Shown: positions 1 through 7,300, numbered from the stretch's first letter. The stretch: DNA of 9,998 nt from Nitrospirota bacterium (GCA_016195585.1 JACPZJ010000093.1:1-9998); one strand, 5' to 3'. The notes: generated by a model from the sequence alone, not told the origin. Program-made: numbers and translations.

Positions 1-894
1 GTCCTGTGTTGATTCAAGGCCTACTAATAATACCCTGAAACCTGCCCTATAAATTTTTTTAACAAGGTCAGGTCTTGCAGCAAGGTTTAATCTCGTATTT
101 ATAAAATAGGTCTTATCTATCTTTTCTTCTATTAATAAATCGCAAATCCGTTCCATCCTCTTTAGGTCATTTGTCATGTTGTCATCTGTAAAGCCCACAT
201 ATCTTGCCTTGATTGTTTTTAGCTCTTCAATAACAGATTCAGGGGAGCGGGCTGACCAGTTTCTTTTCTCGCCGAGCGGATTGGAGCTAAAATCACAATA
301 TTTGCAGCTAAACGGGCAGCCCCTTGAACTTGATATGGTATCCCATTCAACGCCGAGATCCAAATCCTGCAGCTTTACCGTGTATCTATATCGTCTTAAA
401 CTCCTGTCAGGGTAGATATTATCCATAACCTTTGAAAGGCTCCTTGGAGCATTATGGATAACAGATCCGTTTTTTCTGTAAGATATGCCGGTAATCTCTG
501 ATAAAGGCTTATCCTGCAGGATATCCCTTATTATCTCCTCCCCGTCGCCCCTTACGATTATATTTATATTGGGGCAGTCATTTAAAAAGATATCAACATT
601 TTCAGTGGCGTATCTCCCCCCTATAATGGTTGTGGTGTTTTTGGGAAGGCTGTTTATCAGCTCCTTTACCTCTTTTTCTTCATGCCACCAGTTTATACTT
701 ATGCAGATAAGGTCTGTTGTCTTATCTATAAATGCCAATGCGTCTTTCTCAAAACGCATATCTATTATTGTAATCCTCTCTACAAAATCCTTCATTGCAG
801 AGGCAATATGCTCTAAACCCAGAGGTGGAACGATTCCGATATCTGATATCTCTTTTCTTTGTGGATGTATGCACAGGGCATTCTTGTATTTCAT
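1..894 (-). CDS. B12-binding radical SAM protein (3' end beyond window)
   Basis: This is an open frame of 298 codons from ATG 894 that runs off the left edge, so the C-terminus is missing. Residues 1 to about 150 look like a cobalamin-binding (B12-type) domain: a PPLGLEHIASAM segment at 23-34, the strand DLICISI at 61-67, IIGG at 90-93, and a GDGEE motif at 116-120 where this family usually has GEGE. The radical SAM core follows, with the iron-sulfur cluster motif CPFSCKYC (Cys193, Cys197, Cys200), FTDDN at 235-239 and GLES at 292-295. Family members usually run to roughly 450-550 residues and carry out radical methylations, cyclisations or rearrangements, often on lipids, pigments or cofactors; the substrate cannot be told here. 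ATG 894 is chosen because its N-terminus fits the family. GTG codons at 924 and 915 are in-frame alternatives, with an in-frame stop at 960. No clear Shine-Dalgarno sequence precedes any of them. Confidence 0.9.
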   Translation of the reverse strand, partial: MKYKNALCIHPQRKEISDIGIVPPLGLEHIASAMKDFVERITIIDMRFEKDALAFIDKTTDLICISINWWHEEKEVKELINSLPKNTTTIIGGRYATENVDIFLNDCPNINIIVRGDGEEIIRDILQDKPLSEITGISYRKNGSVIHNAPRSLSKVMDNIYPDRSLRRYRYTVKLQDLDLGVEWDTISSSRGCPFSCKYCDFSSNPLGEKRNWSARSPESVIEELKTIKARYVGFTDDNMTNDLKRMERICDLLIEEKIDKTYFINTRLNLAARPDLVKKIYRAGFRVLLVGLESTQD

Positions 895-992
895 AGTTAA
901 GTAAAATATTAACACTAATTCCACGAAAGGGCAAGCAATTTGCGTTATATTGCGGGTTTAAAATCATCCTTTTTAACGTGGTAAAGGAAGGA
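895..992 (-). other. 98-nt gap between membrane protein and radical SAM gene
   Basis: This is the largest non-coding gap in the window. I see no strong terminator for the upstream cluster: the best inverted repeats are 5 bp (GCAAT/ATTGC and CCACG/CGTGG), with no T-run. It is also more AT-rich near the radical SAM start. It may be an operon boundary with its own promoter, or simply a spacer. Confidence 0.5.
906..934 (-). promoter_or_regulatory. Weak candidate sigma-70-like promoter for radical SAM gene
   Basis: On the minus strand TTGCCC (934-929) and TAATAT (911-906) are separated by 17 nt. The -35 matches consensus at four of six positions and the -10 at three. Transcription would start only a few bases before ATG 894, so the message would be nearly leaderless, which would fit the missing Shine-Dalgarno sequence. 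In AT-rich DNA such a match can arise by chance. Confidence 0.2.
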
Positions 993-2237
993 CTAAACTA
1001 TGCCGGGTATGAATCTGTATCTTACCTTTTTCATGTATTCCCTGTATTCTGCAAATTTTTTCAGGTGGCGCTCCTCAGTAAGGGCGCGCAAAATATATAT
1101 GACATTCCACATCAGATGGCCAAAAAGATATTCTATACTCCAGAACCTTGTGTAAAATACAGACTGAACCCACCATAGGAGGAGTTTGAAAGTAGTTCCC
1201 GGATGCCTGATCATCCCATAGAGGCCTCTTGTTTGAAGCCTTTTAAATGTAATATTTGCAATAGAGGGACCGAGGGAGACATCTGCATATACATGGGCAA
1301 TGAGCGCTGATATTTCCAGAAATTTTATTGAGTAAATAAATGCTGCATCATTAAAAAGCATTGAATCAGGATATTTTTCCGCAGCAAGGGGGCCAAAAGG
1401 GAAAAGAAGCCCTGTAACATTATTCATAGGCGCATAACAGGAAAGGCAGACAAGCCATCCCCCGACTGTCATGTCAATAGAGCGGCTCCTGTTTTCTATC
1501 CACCGCGATTCAATGCAGTAACTGAGGCTGGCATTTGTTGTATCCATGAGCCAGAGTATGGCGCTTGTCCATGTAAGGATTGCAAAGAGGTTATAACCCT
1601 GAAAATTATATTGAGAGGATCGTATGGCATTATCAATATTTGCATACACCTGAATAATCATAAAGGGGATAAAATAACCCCTCATTATGATATTTAACAA
1701 TACCTTTCTGTTATATTGTTTTGCGAACACCTTAAATACAGAGCCGATGCCCTCCTGCCTGAAGAGCCTGCGGGTTATATCTTTAATAATATGAATTATC
1801 CTGATGGCAGGGTCATAGAAATCCTCTGTGCTTGAGGATTTAAATATGAGTGTTATAAAAAAATACGGAAGGCCAAGAATCAGATAGAGCTTTAGCAGAT
1901 CGGAAAAGAAGACCCTGTTCTTTTCAATGGCCTTATAATATGGATGTATATCATAAAAGCTGTATCCTGCATATAAAACAATCAGCCATACAACATATCG
2001 GGCAATGGATTTTTTAAGCAGGAGGACAGGTTTTATATCCCTCTGGATTGAGAAATGGCTCTGGCCCCTACCCTGCCTTATTAAATTTACAATGCCGTAA
2101 ATAATTGCAAGGGCAAGGACAGGAACAAAGAAAAATTCCCCATGCGAACCGATACGGGCAAAGATATAAAATGAAAGGAGGGCAATAATAAGATTTATAA
2201 AAACAAATAGGTGTGGCGAAATATTACCGACTCTCAC
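993..2237 (-). CDS. Polytopic membrane protein with ICMT/PEMT-like methyltransferase C-terminus
   Basis: This 414-residue integral membrane protein has about eight to ten hydrophobic helices (roughly 10-28, 35-53, 77-95, 111-132, 179-200, 217-241, 258-285, 298-320, and two more after 340). The C-terminal ~80 residues carry the signature of isoprenylcysteine carboxyl methyltransferase and phospholipid methyltransferase families: GMIRHPG at 341-347, then EER at 388-390, Y398 and Y401, and RFIPG at 408-412. In those families RHP and the EE pair help bind S-adenosylmethionine. The first ~330 residues are unrecognised and make it much longer than a typical ICMT. The start is GTG (2237-2235), sharing GTGA with the TGA stop of the response regulator, so translation is probably coupled; no other good start lies nearby. 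Membrane location is well supported, methyltransferase activity is inferred, and the substrate is unknown. Confidence 0.8.
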   Translation of the reverse strand: MRVGNISPHLFVFINLIIALLSFYIFARIGSHGEFFFVPVLALAIIYGIVNLIRQGRGQSHFSIQRDIKPVLLLKKSIARYVVWLIVLYAGYSFYDIHPYYKAIEKNRVFFSDLLKLYLILGLPYFFITLIFKSSSTEDFYDPAIRIIHIIKDITRRLFRQEGIGSVFKVFAKQYNRKVLLNIIMRGYFIPFMIIQVYANIDNAIRSSQYNFQGYNLFAILTWTSAILWLMDTTNASLSYCIESRWIENRSRSIDMTVGGWLVCLSCYAPMNNVTGLLFPFGPLAAEKYPDSMLFNDAAFIYSIKFLEISALIAHVYADVSLGPSIANITFKRLQTRGLYGMIRHPGTTFKLLLWWVQSVFYTRFWSIEYLFGHLMWNVIYILRALTEERHLKKFAEYREYMKKVRYRFIPGIV

Positions 2238-3661
2238 CCTTCGGCCTTGAGCTTTTCAATCTCTCTGGTTATTATTACCTCTGCAAGGGATGGAACTACC
2301 TCCCACACAACCTTCTCTGCAATATCCTTTGAGACATTAATAATCATCCCCTCTATCTTTTCCTCAAATATCTTTGCAGTGGCGCTCTCTATTTCTTTTC
2401 CTATATCATCTATTGAAAGGTTCTTGGCAAGTTTCTTTGCCTCTTCATTAATAACTGAGAGCACTTCCTTCTTTATGTCAGAAGGAATAAGTTTCTGTAC
2501 AGTATCCCTTATCACGCCATTGATTGCATCCCTTGACGAGGCATCCTCTATCATCCTCCTGCCATGCGCCTCTAAATCCTTCCTTAACTCCCTTATAACA
2601 GCATCAGGCGATATTGATTTTACAATATCCTTGGTTGATTCCCTCACCAGACGCATCTGCTCATCTTTTATCTCCTGAGAGGATATACCGCCAACCCTCT
2701 CTCTAACCACCTGATTCAATACCCTCTTCATCTCAGACATGATCTCATCTTTAGAAATGCCTGCGGCTGCATCTTTACAATATTTCTGGGCTGCCATTAC
2801 CACCTGTTCCTTTATCTCCCTTGTGGAGACTGCCCCTACAATGCCCTTTACAGCAGTTTCAATTACACCGGCAGCCTCTTTCTTAAGCATCTCAGGAGAC
2901 AGCATGCCCTTTATAGCAGCGCCTATATCCTCTTTGGATACGGCCTTTGCAGCAGGTTTTGCCTCCCCTTCGCCTGCTAATTCAGTTATATCATAAAATG
3001 GTATATCTCCCTCTTCCTTCCTCTTTTCCGGCTCTATAGTTATCTTCGGCCCTATCTCATGTTCCAGCTCCCTCGCCTTATCAAGGTTCTCAAAGGAGAC
3101 AAGCTCCATATCTCCTGAAAGGCCCCTGCCGCCTGATGGTTCTCTGCCGCTGGCCTCATCTTCTTTTCTCTCCTCATTTATCTCCTCAATCTTTATATCC
3201 TCAATAGGTATTGTTTCGGATGCTGCTTCTTCTTTCAGGGATATTGCATCCTCCTCAGTAAGCTCCACAACCTCATAGGCATCCGCACCGCTGCTATTGC
3301 CTATGTAGCTTATTGCCTTGTCAATAAGCTCTGCTGATTCAAATGGTTTATTAAGATAATCTGAGGCGCCTGAGAGGTTTGCCTTATTCATGTCAAAAAA
3401 ATCAGGCTTGCCGACTAATAAAATAACAGGGATATTTTTAAGCCTTTCACTCGTCTTTATCCTTTTGCACAGCTCATACCCGTCAATCCCCGGCAGGAAT
3501 ATATCGGCAAGAATAATATCAGGCCTTATCTCCTCTGCCAGTCTGATGGCAGTCTCTCCATCCCTCGCTGAGGTAACATCAAAGCCCTCAGTGGAAAGGC
3601 TGAATTCAACCACCTTTTGAATCGTTATGCTGCTGTCTGCAAGAAGTAATTTTCTGGGCAT
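2234..3661 (-). CDS. Response regulator: receiver domain plus acidic linker and helical-repeat tail
   Basis: This is a 475-residue protein. Residues 1-121 form a CheY-like receiver with likely phospho-acceptor Asp53 (in LADIFLPGIDGYEL) and Lys105 (in DYLNKPF). It is not fully canonical: the first of the two acidic residues is Ala8 (ADSS), and the Thr/Ser position of the fourth strand is Val83, from a gap-free comparison with CheY through GAS and KPF. Residues 122-239 are a charged, probably disordered linker. Residues 240-437 are tandem amphipathic helical units, mostly 24 residues long. The end, EKVVWEVVPSLAE (449-461) and a final charged helix, resembles from memory the C-terminus of polarity regulators such as Myxococcus RomR. 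There is no DNA-binding or enzymatic output domain, so it probably acts by protein contacts. The start has a strong Shine-Dalgarno AGGAAGG seven bases upstream. It follows the third CheW by 29 nt and is probably a target of the CheA encoded upstream. Confidence 0.85.
   Translation of the reverse strand: MPRKLLLADSSITIQKVVEFSLSTEGFDVTSARDGETAIRLAEEIRPDIILADIFLPGIDGYELCKRIKTSERLKNIPVILLVGKPDFFDMNKANLSGASDYLNKPFESAELIDKAISYIGNSSGADAYEVVELTEEDAISLKEEAASETIPIEDIKIEEINEERKEDEASGREPSGGRGLSGDMELVSFENLDKARELEHEIGPKITIEPEKRKEEGDIPFYDITELAGEGEAKPAAKAVSKEDIGAAIKGMLSPEMLKKEAAGVIETAVKGIVGAVSTREIKEQVVMAAQKYCKDAAAGISKDEIMSEMKRVLNQVVRERVGGISSQEIKDEQMRLVRESTKDIVKSISPDAVIRELRKDLEAHGRRMIEDASSRDAINGVIRDTVQKLIPSDIKKEVLSVINEEAKKLAKNLSIDDIGKEIESATAKIFEEKIEGMIINVSKDIAEKVVWEVVPSLAEVIITREIEKLKAEG
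2474..2905 (-). repeat. Tandem 24-residue repeats in regulator tail (protein level)
   Basis: Six units cover residues 253-396 of the response regulator. A serine recurs exactly every 24 residues: 255, 279, 303, 327, 351 and 375. Most units begin with a pattern like (G/A)(I/V)S-x-x-E-I, as in AVSTREI (277), GISKDEI (301) and GISSQEI (325), and continue as an amphipathic helix. The S-x-x-E/D pattern is a classic helix N-cap. Partial or shifted copies flank the array (AVSKEDI at 240, NLSIDDI at 414). The DNA copies have diverged, so this is an old duplication or a structural constraint. Confidence 0.8.
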
Positions 3662-3690
3662 TCACATTCCTTCCTAAAGAGTCATTCGGC

Positions 3691-4143
3691 CTAAAGCGCC
3701 ATCTGAATTCTCCATTGGGTCGTAAAGAGCGCATACAAATCAAGTATTACAACAGGCCTCTCATCGTATTTTATAATCCCCTTTATATATTGAGAACCGA
3801 TCCCCATTACCTTTGGCGGCGGCGGTTCTATCTCGCCTTCTTCAACCGTAGCAATTCCCATTACCTCATCAACTGTCAGACCGAGTCGTTCGCTTAAATT
3901 TATTATCACAACAAACCTTTCGCCATCAATAGGGTCATCAAGGCTGAATCTCCTCCTGAGGCTTACCACCGGCAGGAAATCACCCCTGTAATCCATTATC
4001 CCTTTTACATAAAAATAGGAAAGGGGTATCTCCCTTATCTTAGCAGGCGGCAATATCTCAACTGTGTCATTAAGCCTCGCCCCAAAGAGTTTATCAAATA
4101 TCCGAAATATCATGAACTGATATTCGGAAGCCTTCTTTTCCAT
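3691..4143 (-). CDS. CheW-like coupling protein, third copy
   Basis: This 150-residue protein is essentially one CheW domain. CheW proteins are cytoplasmic adaptors of two small beta barrels that link chemoreceptors to CheA. The centre reads KGIMDYRGDFLPVVSL (47-62), matching the CheW pattern G-x-x-NLRG-x-x-x-PV-x-x-L, but with DYRG (51-54) in place of NLRG; the key arginine is kept (Arg53). The second half has GLTVDEVMGI and KGIIKYDERPVVILDL, also usual for the fold. The four-proline run in EPPPPK (106-111) is unusual. The ATG shares one base with the TGA stop of the preceding CheW (TGATG), and the Shine-Dalgarno AGGAAAGG lies inside that gene, so the two are translationally coupled and probably made in matched amounts. 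It could be a CheW variant for a different partner rather than a plain adaptor. Confidence 0.88.
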   Translation of the reverse strand: MEKKASEYQFMIFRIFDKLFGARLNDTVEILPPAKIREIPLSYFYVKGIMDYRGDFLPVVSLRRRFSLDDPIDGERFVVIINLSERLGLTVDEVMGIATVEEGEIEPPPPKVMGIGSQYIKGIIKYDERPVVILDLYALFTTQWRIQMAL

Positions 4144-4592
4144 CAGGCCTTTCCTGCATAGGACGCAGAGATTATTTCACTTTCATTTAAAAAAAGCACC
4201 GCCTCGCCATTTACCCTGCCGACCCCCGTAAAATAAGTAATGCTGCTGTCCATTATCATCTTTGGCAGAGGCCTTATTGCCTTGGGGGAAAAAGAAATAA
4301 CCTCTAAAACTGCGTCTACTATCAGACCTATCATCTTATTGGGATTCCCCAGCACAAGTATCTTTACATTGTCACTGAAATTGCCTTCACCGAGCTGCAG
4401 GAGCATATTCAGGTTTATAACAGGCGCCTCCTTTGATCTGACTGACAGCCTGCCCCTGTATACCCCTTCCCCTCTTTCTTCCTTTAATTCGCCCGGCTCG
4501 CTGATAGATATCAGATTCTTTATATTAAGGCCGAATTTTTCGCCTTTTAATAAAAATATTATAACCTGCTCTTCTGCCCTTGCCTTATCCAT
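4143..4592 (-). CDS. CheW-like coupling protein, second copy, divergent
   Basis: This 149-residue single-domain CheW-like protein starts 26 nt after the cheA stop. The fold is visible in EEQVIIFLLKGEKFGLNI (7-24), APVINLNMLLQL (56-67) and MIGLIVDAVLEVISF (87-101). The usual receptor/kinase contact motif NLRG is changed to SVRS (50-53), with only the arginine kept (Arg52), and an acidic, glycine-containing stretch (about 33-46) precedes it. It is therefore the most divergent of the three CheW proteins here. It may bind a special partner or set array composition, but the sequence does not say which. A Shine-Dalgarno AGGT sits six bases before the ATG, the last of three such motifs in the spacer. 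Confidence 0.85.
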   Translation of the reverse strand: MDKARAEEQVIIFLLKGEKFGLNIKNLISISEPGELKEERGEGVYRGRLSVRSKEAPVINLNMLLQLGEGNFSDNVKILVLGNPNKMIGLIVDAVLEVISFSPKAIRPLPKMIMDSSITYFTGVGRVNGEAVLFLNESEIISASYAGKA

Positions 4593-4598
4593 AAAATT

Positions 4599-4620
4599 AC
4601 CTATATGACCTATATAACCT
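4599..4620 (-). repeat. Short tandem repeat carrying three AGGT motifs before second cheW
   Basis: The spacer contains two near-identical 9-bp units (plus strand CCTATATGA and CCTATATAA) followed by CCT. On the coding strand this gives three AGGT motifs nine bases apart: the first overlaps the cheA TAG stop, and the last is the likely ribosome binding site. It could have arisen by slippage. Any effect on translation is speculative. Confidence 0.5.
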
Positions 4621-7210
4621 ACTTCAGAAGCTTTTTAACCCCCTCCAGAAGCACCTCTTCTTCAAAGGGCTTTACCACATATTCCTGCGCGCCCATTTCA
4701 AAGGCCTTCTGCCTGTGCTTCTCGCCTGCCCTTGATGTCAGCACTATTATAGGTATATCGCTGAGTTCAGGATTCCTCTTTAATTCTGCAATAAGCTCAT
4801 ATCCATGCATTATCGGCATCTCAAGGTCTGTAATAATCAGGTCTACCTTTATCTGTCCCACCTTATTCAGGGCCTCAAAGCCGTCGCTTGCCACCTCAAC
4901 CTCATAACCTGCCCTTATAAGAAAGTGGCTTACATACTTTCTTATACTTATAGAATCATCTACAATAATAATCCTCGGCTTTTCAAGAGAGATATCCTGC
5001 TTCTTTACAGAGACCCCTGCATCTGCTGTCTTCTTCTCCGCCCTGAGAGAGGTCTTTACATCCACAGCCTTTTTGCCTGTCAGGAGGCTCTCGGAAACCA
5101 GCGCAGCAGTATCTATTATGAATCTTACATCACCATCTCCGGAAATAGTAGCGCCGGAAAAGAACTTGAGGTTTTTTAAATAAGCCCCCGCTCCCTTGAC
5201 AACAATCTCTTCCTGCCCAGCAATATCATCAACCATAAGGGCTATCTTCTTTTCAGCCAGTTTCAATATAAGCGTCGGATTAAGATCAACAGGATGCAGG
5301 CTTTTTTCACGCGAGGCATGGAGATTGAGCACCTTCTCAAGCCGCAGGAGAGGCAGAACCCTTCCCCTTAGGTTAACCACCTCAGAGCCTGCAACGTAAT
5401 CTATCTCCTTCTTCGAAAATCTTGTTGTCTCATCAATCAGGTTCAGGGGGATGGCAAACTCCTGATCCCCTGATTTAACAATCAATGCCTGTGATACAGC
5501 CAATGTGGATGGCAGTTTTATTATGAATTTAGTGCCCGCCCCAACCTCTGTCTGCACCTCAATCTGGCCGTTCAGCTTCATTATATTGGTCTTCACCACA
5601 TCCATGCCGACGCCCCTGCCGGATATGGCATTAATCTCTTTAGATGTGGAAAATCCAGGCAGGAATATAAGGTTTATTGCCTCTTCATCTGTCAACGTAT
5701 CCTTTTCAGCCCTCGCAATAAATTTCTTCCCGATCGCTGCCTCTTTTACATCCTCGGGATTTATACCATTGCCGTCATCGCCTATTTCAATTACAACATT
5801 ATTACCTTCCTGATGGGCCTTAACATACACCAGCCCTGTCTCATCCTTGCCGTTTAATTTGCGGTTATAAGGCGCCTCAATGCCGTGTGATATTGCATTT
5901 CTAATTATATGGATCAGCGGATCAGCTATTAGTTCAAATACCGCCTTATCAATCTTTGTATCACCGCCGATAAAGTCAATCCTTACCTTCTTATTCTGAC
6001 TCTGGGAAACATCCCTTACCAGCCTCGTAAACCTCTGGAAGAGCTTTTCTATTTCAACCATTCGCACAAAGGTGATCTCCTCCTGCAGGCTTGTGGTTAT
6101 CTTGCTTATCTGGGATGCGCCCTCTTCAATCTTATAAAAGAATCCGGATAGCTCTACCATTATCTCGGACATATCATTTGTAATCTCTACAAGCTTGCGG
6201 GAGAGGATATTAAAATCGTCATACCTGTCAAACTCAAGCTCAAAGAAGCCTTCAAATCCCCCTGCTCCCTGCGCCTTCTTCTTTTCTGCAACATCAGAAG
6301 AGAAGCTCATTGGCGAGAGATTGAATTCGTATTTGCTCTCAAAGTCCTTAACAACCTTTAAAAGCCGCGCCTTGCTCTTTTCAAGCTCATCCCTTATATC
6401 CCTGACAGACTCAAGCTGTCCTACCACCCTGTTTCTGTTAACAACCAGTTCGCCGGCAAGGTTCATCAGATTAGAAAGCTGGTCTATCTGTACACGGATC
6501 GTCCTCTTTTCTATATCACTTACATCAGCGCTGCGCCTGCCGGGAGGTCTTCGTTCTACCTCCAACGGCCTCGCAGGCCCTGCAGCAGACGAAACCTCTG
6601 CCTCTTCATCTTCTGCTTTATTTTCCTCTTTTACCTCGCTCTCATCTTCAACCTCTTTAATGGCCTCCTCCACATTTATAACATCGGATTCGCCTTCCTC
6701 TTTTTCAACAAAGATCTTATCCAGAGACTGATAGACCTTATCAATTGACTCATCCTCTGCCTCAGCAGAAACACCTTCCACAGGAATCTCTGCCTCTGCC
6801 TGTTCTTTTTCCGCCCTTCTGTTAACAAGTATGTCATATTTCTTATTTATTGCGTCCCTCAGGGAGCCGTCCTCGCTCCTTCCAGAGGCAATATCATCAA
6901 GGAGCACCTTTACTATATCAAGCACCTCAAAGACAAAATTGATTGTCTCCCTGTCAGGGACGATCTTCCCTGATCTTACAGACTCAAGGATGTCCTCTGC
7001 ACGATGGGCAACATCACTGACAACCCCAAAGCCCATCATGGCTGATGAGCCCTTTAATGTATGGGCATCACGGAAGAGGCTGTCAATTAATTCAATATTC
7101 TGGGGATTGTTCTCAAGGGCAAGGAGGTTGCTGTTGAGGTTTGTAATATGGTCGCCTGCCTCAATAAGAAAGAATTCAATTATTGCTGATTTATCAAAAC
7201 CCTTTGCCAT
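4619..7210 (-). CDS. cheA: Hybrid chemotaxis histidine kinase CheA with C-terminal receiver
   Basis: This 863-residue cytoplasmic kinase probably forms the signalling core with the receptor and CheW proteins. Domains in order: HPt (about 5-110) with phospho-His50 in AHTLKGSS; an acidic linker (133-230) with no recognisable P2 domain; a dimerisation region (235-385) extended by FELEFDRYDDFNILSRKL (323-340), which resembles ChpA/PilL kinases of type IV pilus systems; an ATPase domain (about 386-567) with N-box HIIRNAISHGIE (434-445, Asn438), G1 DDGNG (478-482) and G2 GRGVGMD (531-537); a CheW-like domain (about 568-710) with NLRG (613-616); and a receiver (745-863) with Asp751/Asp752, phospho-acceptor Asp795, Thr825 and Lys847, all canonical. 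All catalytic motifs are present, so it should be active. The attached receiver may be a phosphate sink or an intramolecular regulator. The Shine-Dalgarno is weak (GGA, 11 nt before ATG), next to an inverted repeat. Confidence 0.96.
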   Translation of the reverse strand: MAKGFDKSAIIEFFLIEAGDHITNLNSNLLALENNPQNIELIDSLFRDAHTLKGSSAMMGFGVVSDVAHRAEDILESVRSGKIVPDRETINFVFEVLDIVKVLLDDIASGRSEDGSLRDAINKKYDILVNRRAEKEQAEAEIPVEGVSAEAEDESIDKVYQSLDKIFVEKEEGESDVINVEEAIKEVEDESEVKEENKAEDEEAEVSSAAGPARPLEVERRPPGRRSADVSDIEKRTIRVQIDQLSNLMNLAGELVVNRNRVVGQLESVRDIRDELEKSKARLLKVVKDFESKYEFNLSPMSFSSDVAEKKKAQGAGGFEGFFELEFDRYDDFNILSRKLVEITNDMSEIMVELSGFFYKIEEGASQISKITTSLQEEITFVRMVEIEKLFQRFTRLVRDVSQSQNKKVRIDFIGGDTKIDKAVFELIADPLIHIIRNAISHGIEAPYNRKLNGKDETGLVYVKAHQEGNNVVIEIGDDGNGINPEDVKEAAIGKKFIARAEKDTLTDEEAINLIFLPGFSTSKEINAISGRGVGMDVVKTNIMKLNGQIEVQTEVGAGTKFIIKLPSTLAVSQALIVKSGDQEFAIPLNLIDETTRFSKKEIDYVAGSEVVNLRGRVLPLLRLEKVLNLHASREKSLHPVDLNPTLILKLAEKKIALMVDDIAGQEEIVVKGAGAYLKNLKFFSGATISGDGDVRFIIDTAALVSESLLTGKKAVDVKTSLRAEKKTADAGVSVKKQDISLEKPRIIIVDDSISIRKYVSHFLIRAGYEVEVASDGFEALNKVGQIKVDLIITDLEMPIMHGYELIAELKRNPELSDIPIIVLTSRAGEKHRQKAFEMGAQEYVVKPFEEEVLLEGVKKLLK

Positions 7211-7227
7211 AGTATTTAAAATCCAAA

Positions 7228-7282
7228 GAGGGGTTCAGGGGGTCGGGTGAATATTTTTTTTCACTTGAACCCTTAACCCCTC
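7228..7282 (-). repeat. Imperfect inverted repeat between receptor gene and cheA
   Basis: This is a 55-bp palindrome in the only sizeable gap of the core cluster. The outer arms, GAGGGGTT and AACCCCTC on the coding strand, pair perfectly over 8 bp. Inner blocks of 4, 2 and 4 bp are broken by mismatches and one bulge, for about 18 pairs around a 10-nt A-rich loop. In RNA it would fold just upstream of the cheA start. No clean T-run follows (only CTTTGGATTTT), so it is not a textbook terminator. It could be a partial terminator, an RNA-stability hairpin that lowers cheA relative to the receptor, or a decayed dispersed repeat. Confidence 0.6.
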
Positions 7283-7300
7283 GGCCGCTTGAATCCTTTT

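Noticed and set aside
485..904. Plus-strand open frame of 139 codons near the left end
   Set aside because: It is antisense to the radical SAM gene, whose minus-strand frame contains family motifs (CPFSCKYC, GDGEE, DDN); the plus-strand product has no recognisable feature.
749..967. Minus-strand 72-codon frame starting upstream of the radical SAM gene
   Set aside because: It overlaps the radical SAM gene in another frame, has no family resemblance and no good ribosome binding site, and ends inside that gene.
919..985. Possible terminator after the membrane protein gene
   Set aside because: Only 5-bp inverted repeats (CCACG/CGTGG and GCAAT/ATTGC) are present, widely spaced or mismatched, with no T-run.
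6195..6731. Plus-strand open frame of 178 codons
   Set aside because: It is antisense to CheA; its serine- and leucine-rich product mirrors the Glu-rich linker and helices of CheA.
7211..7300. Internal promoter for cheA
   Set aside because: A TAAATA-like element lies close to the start, but no acceptable -35 is found at the right spacing; the palindrome explains this gap better.
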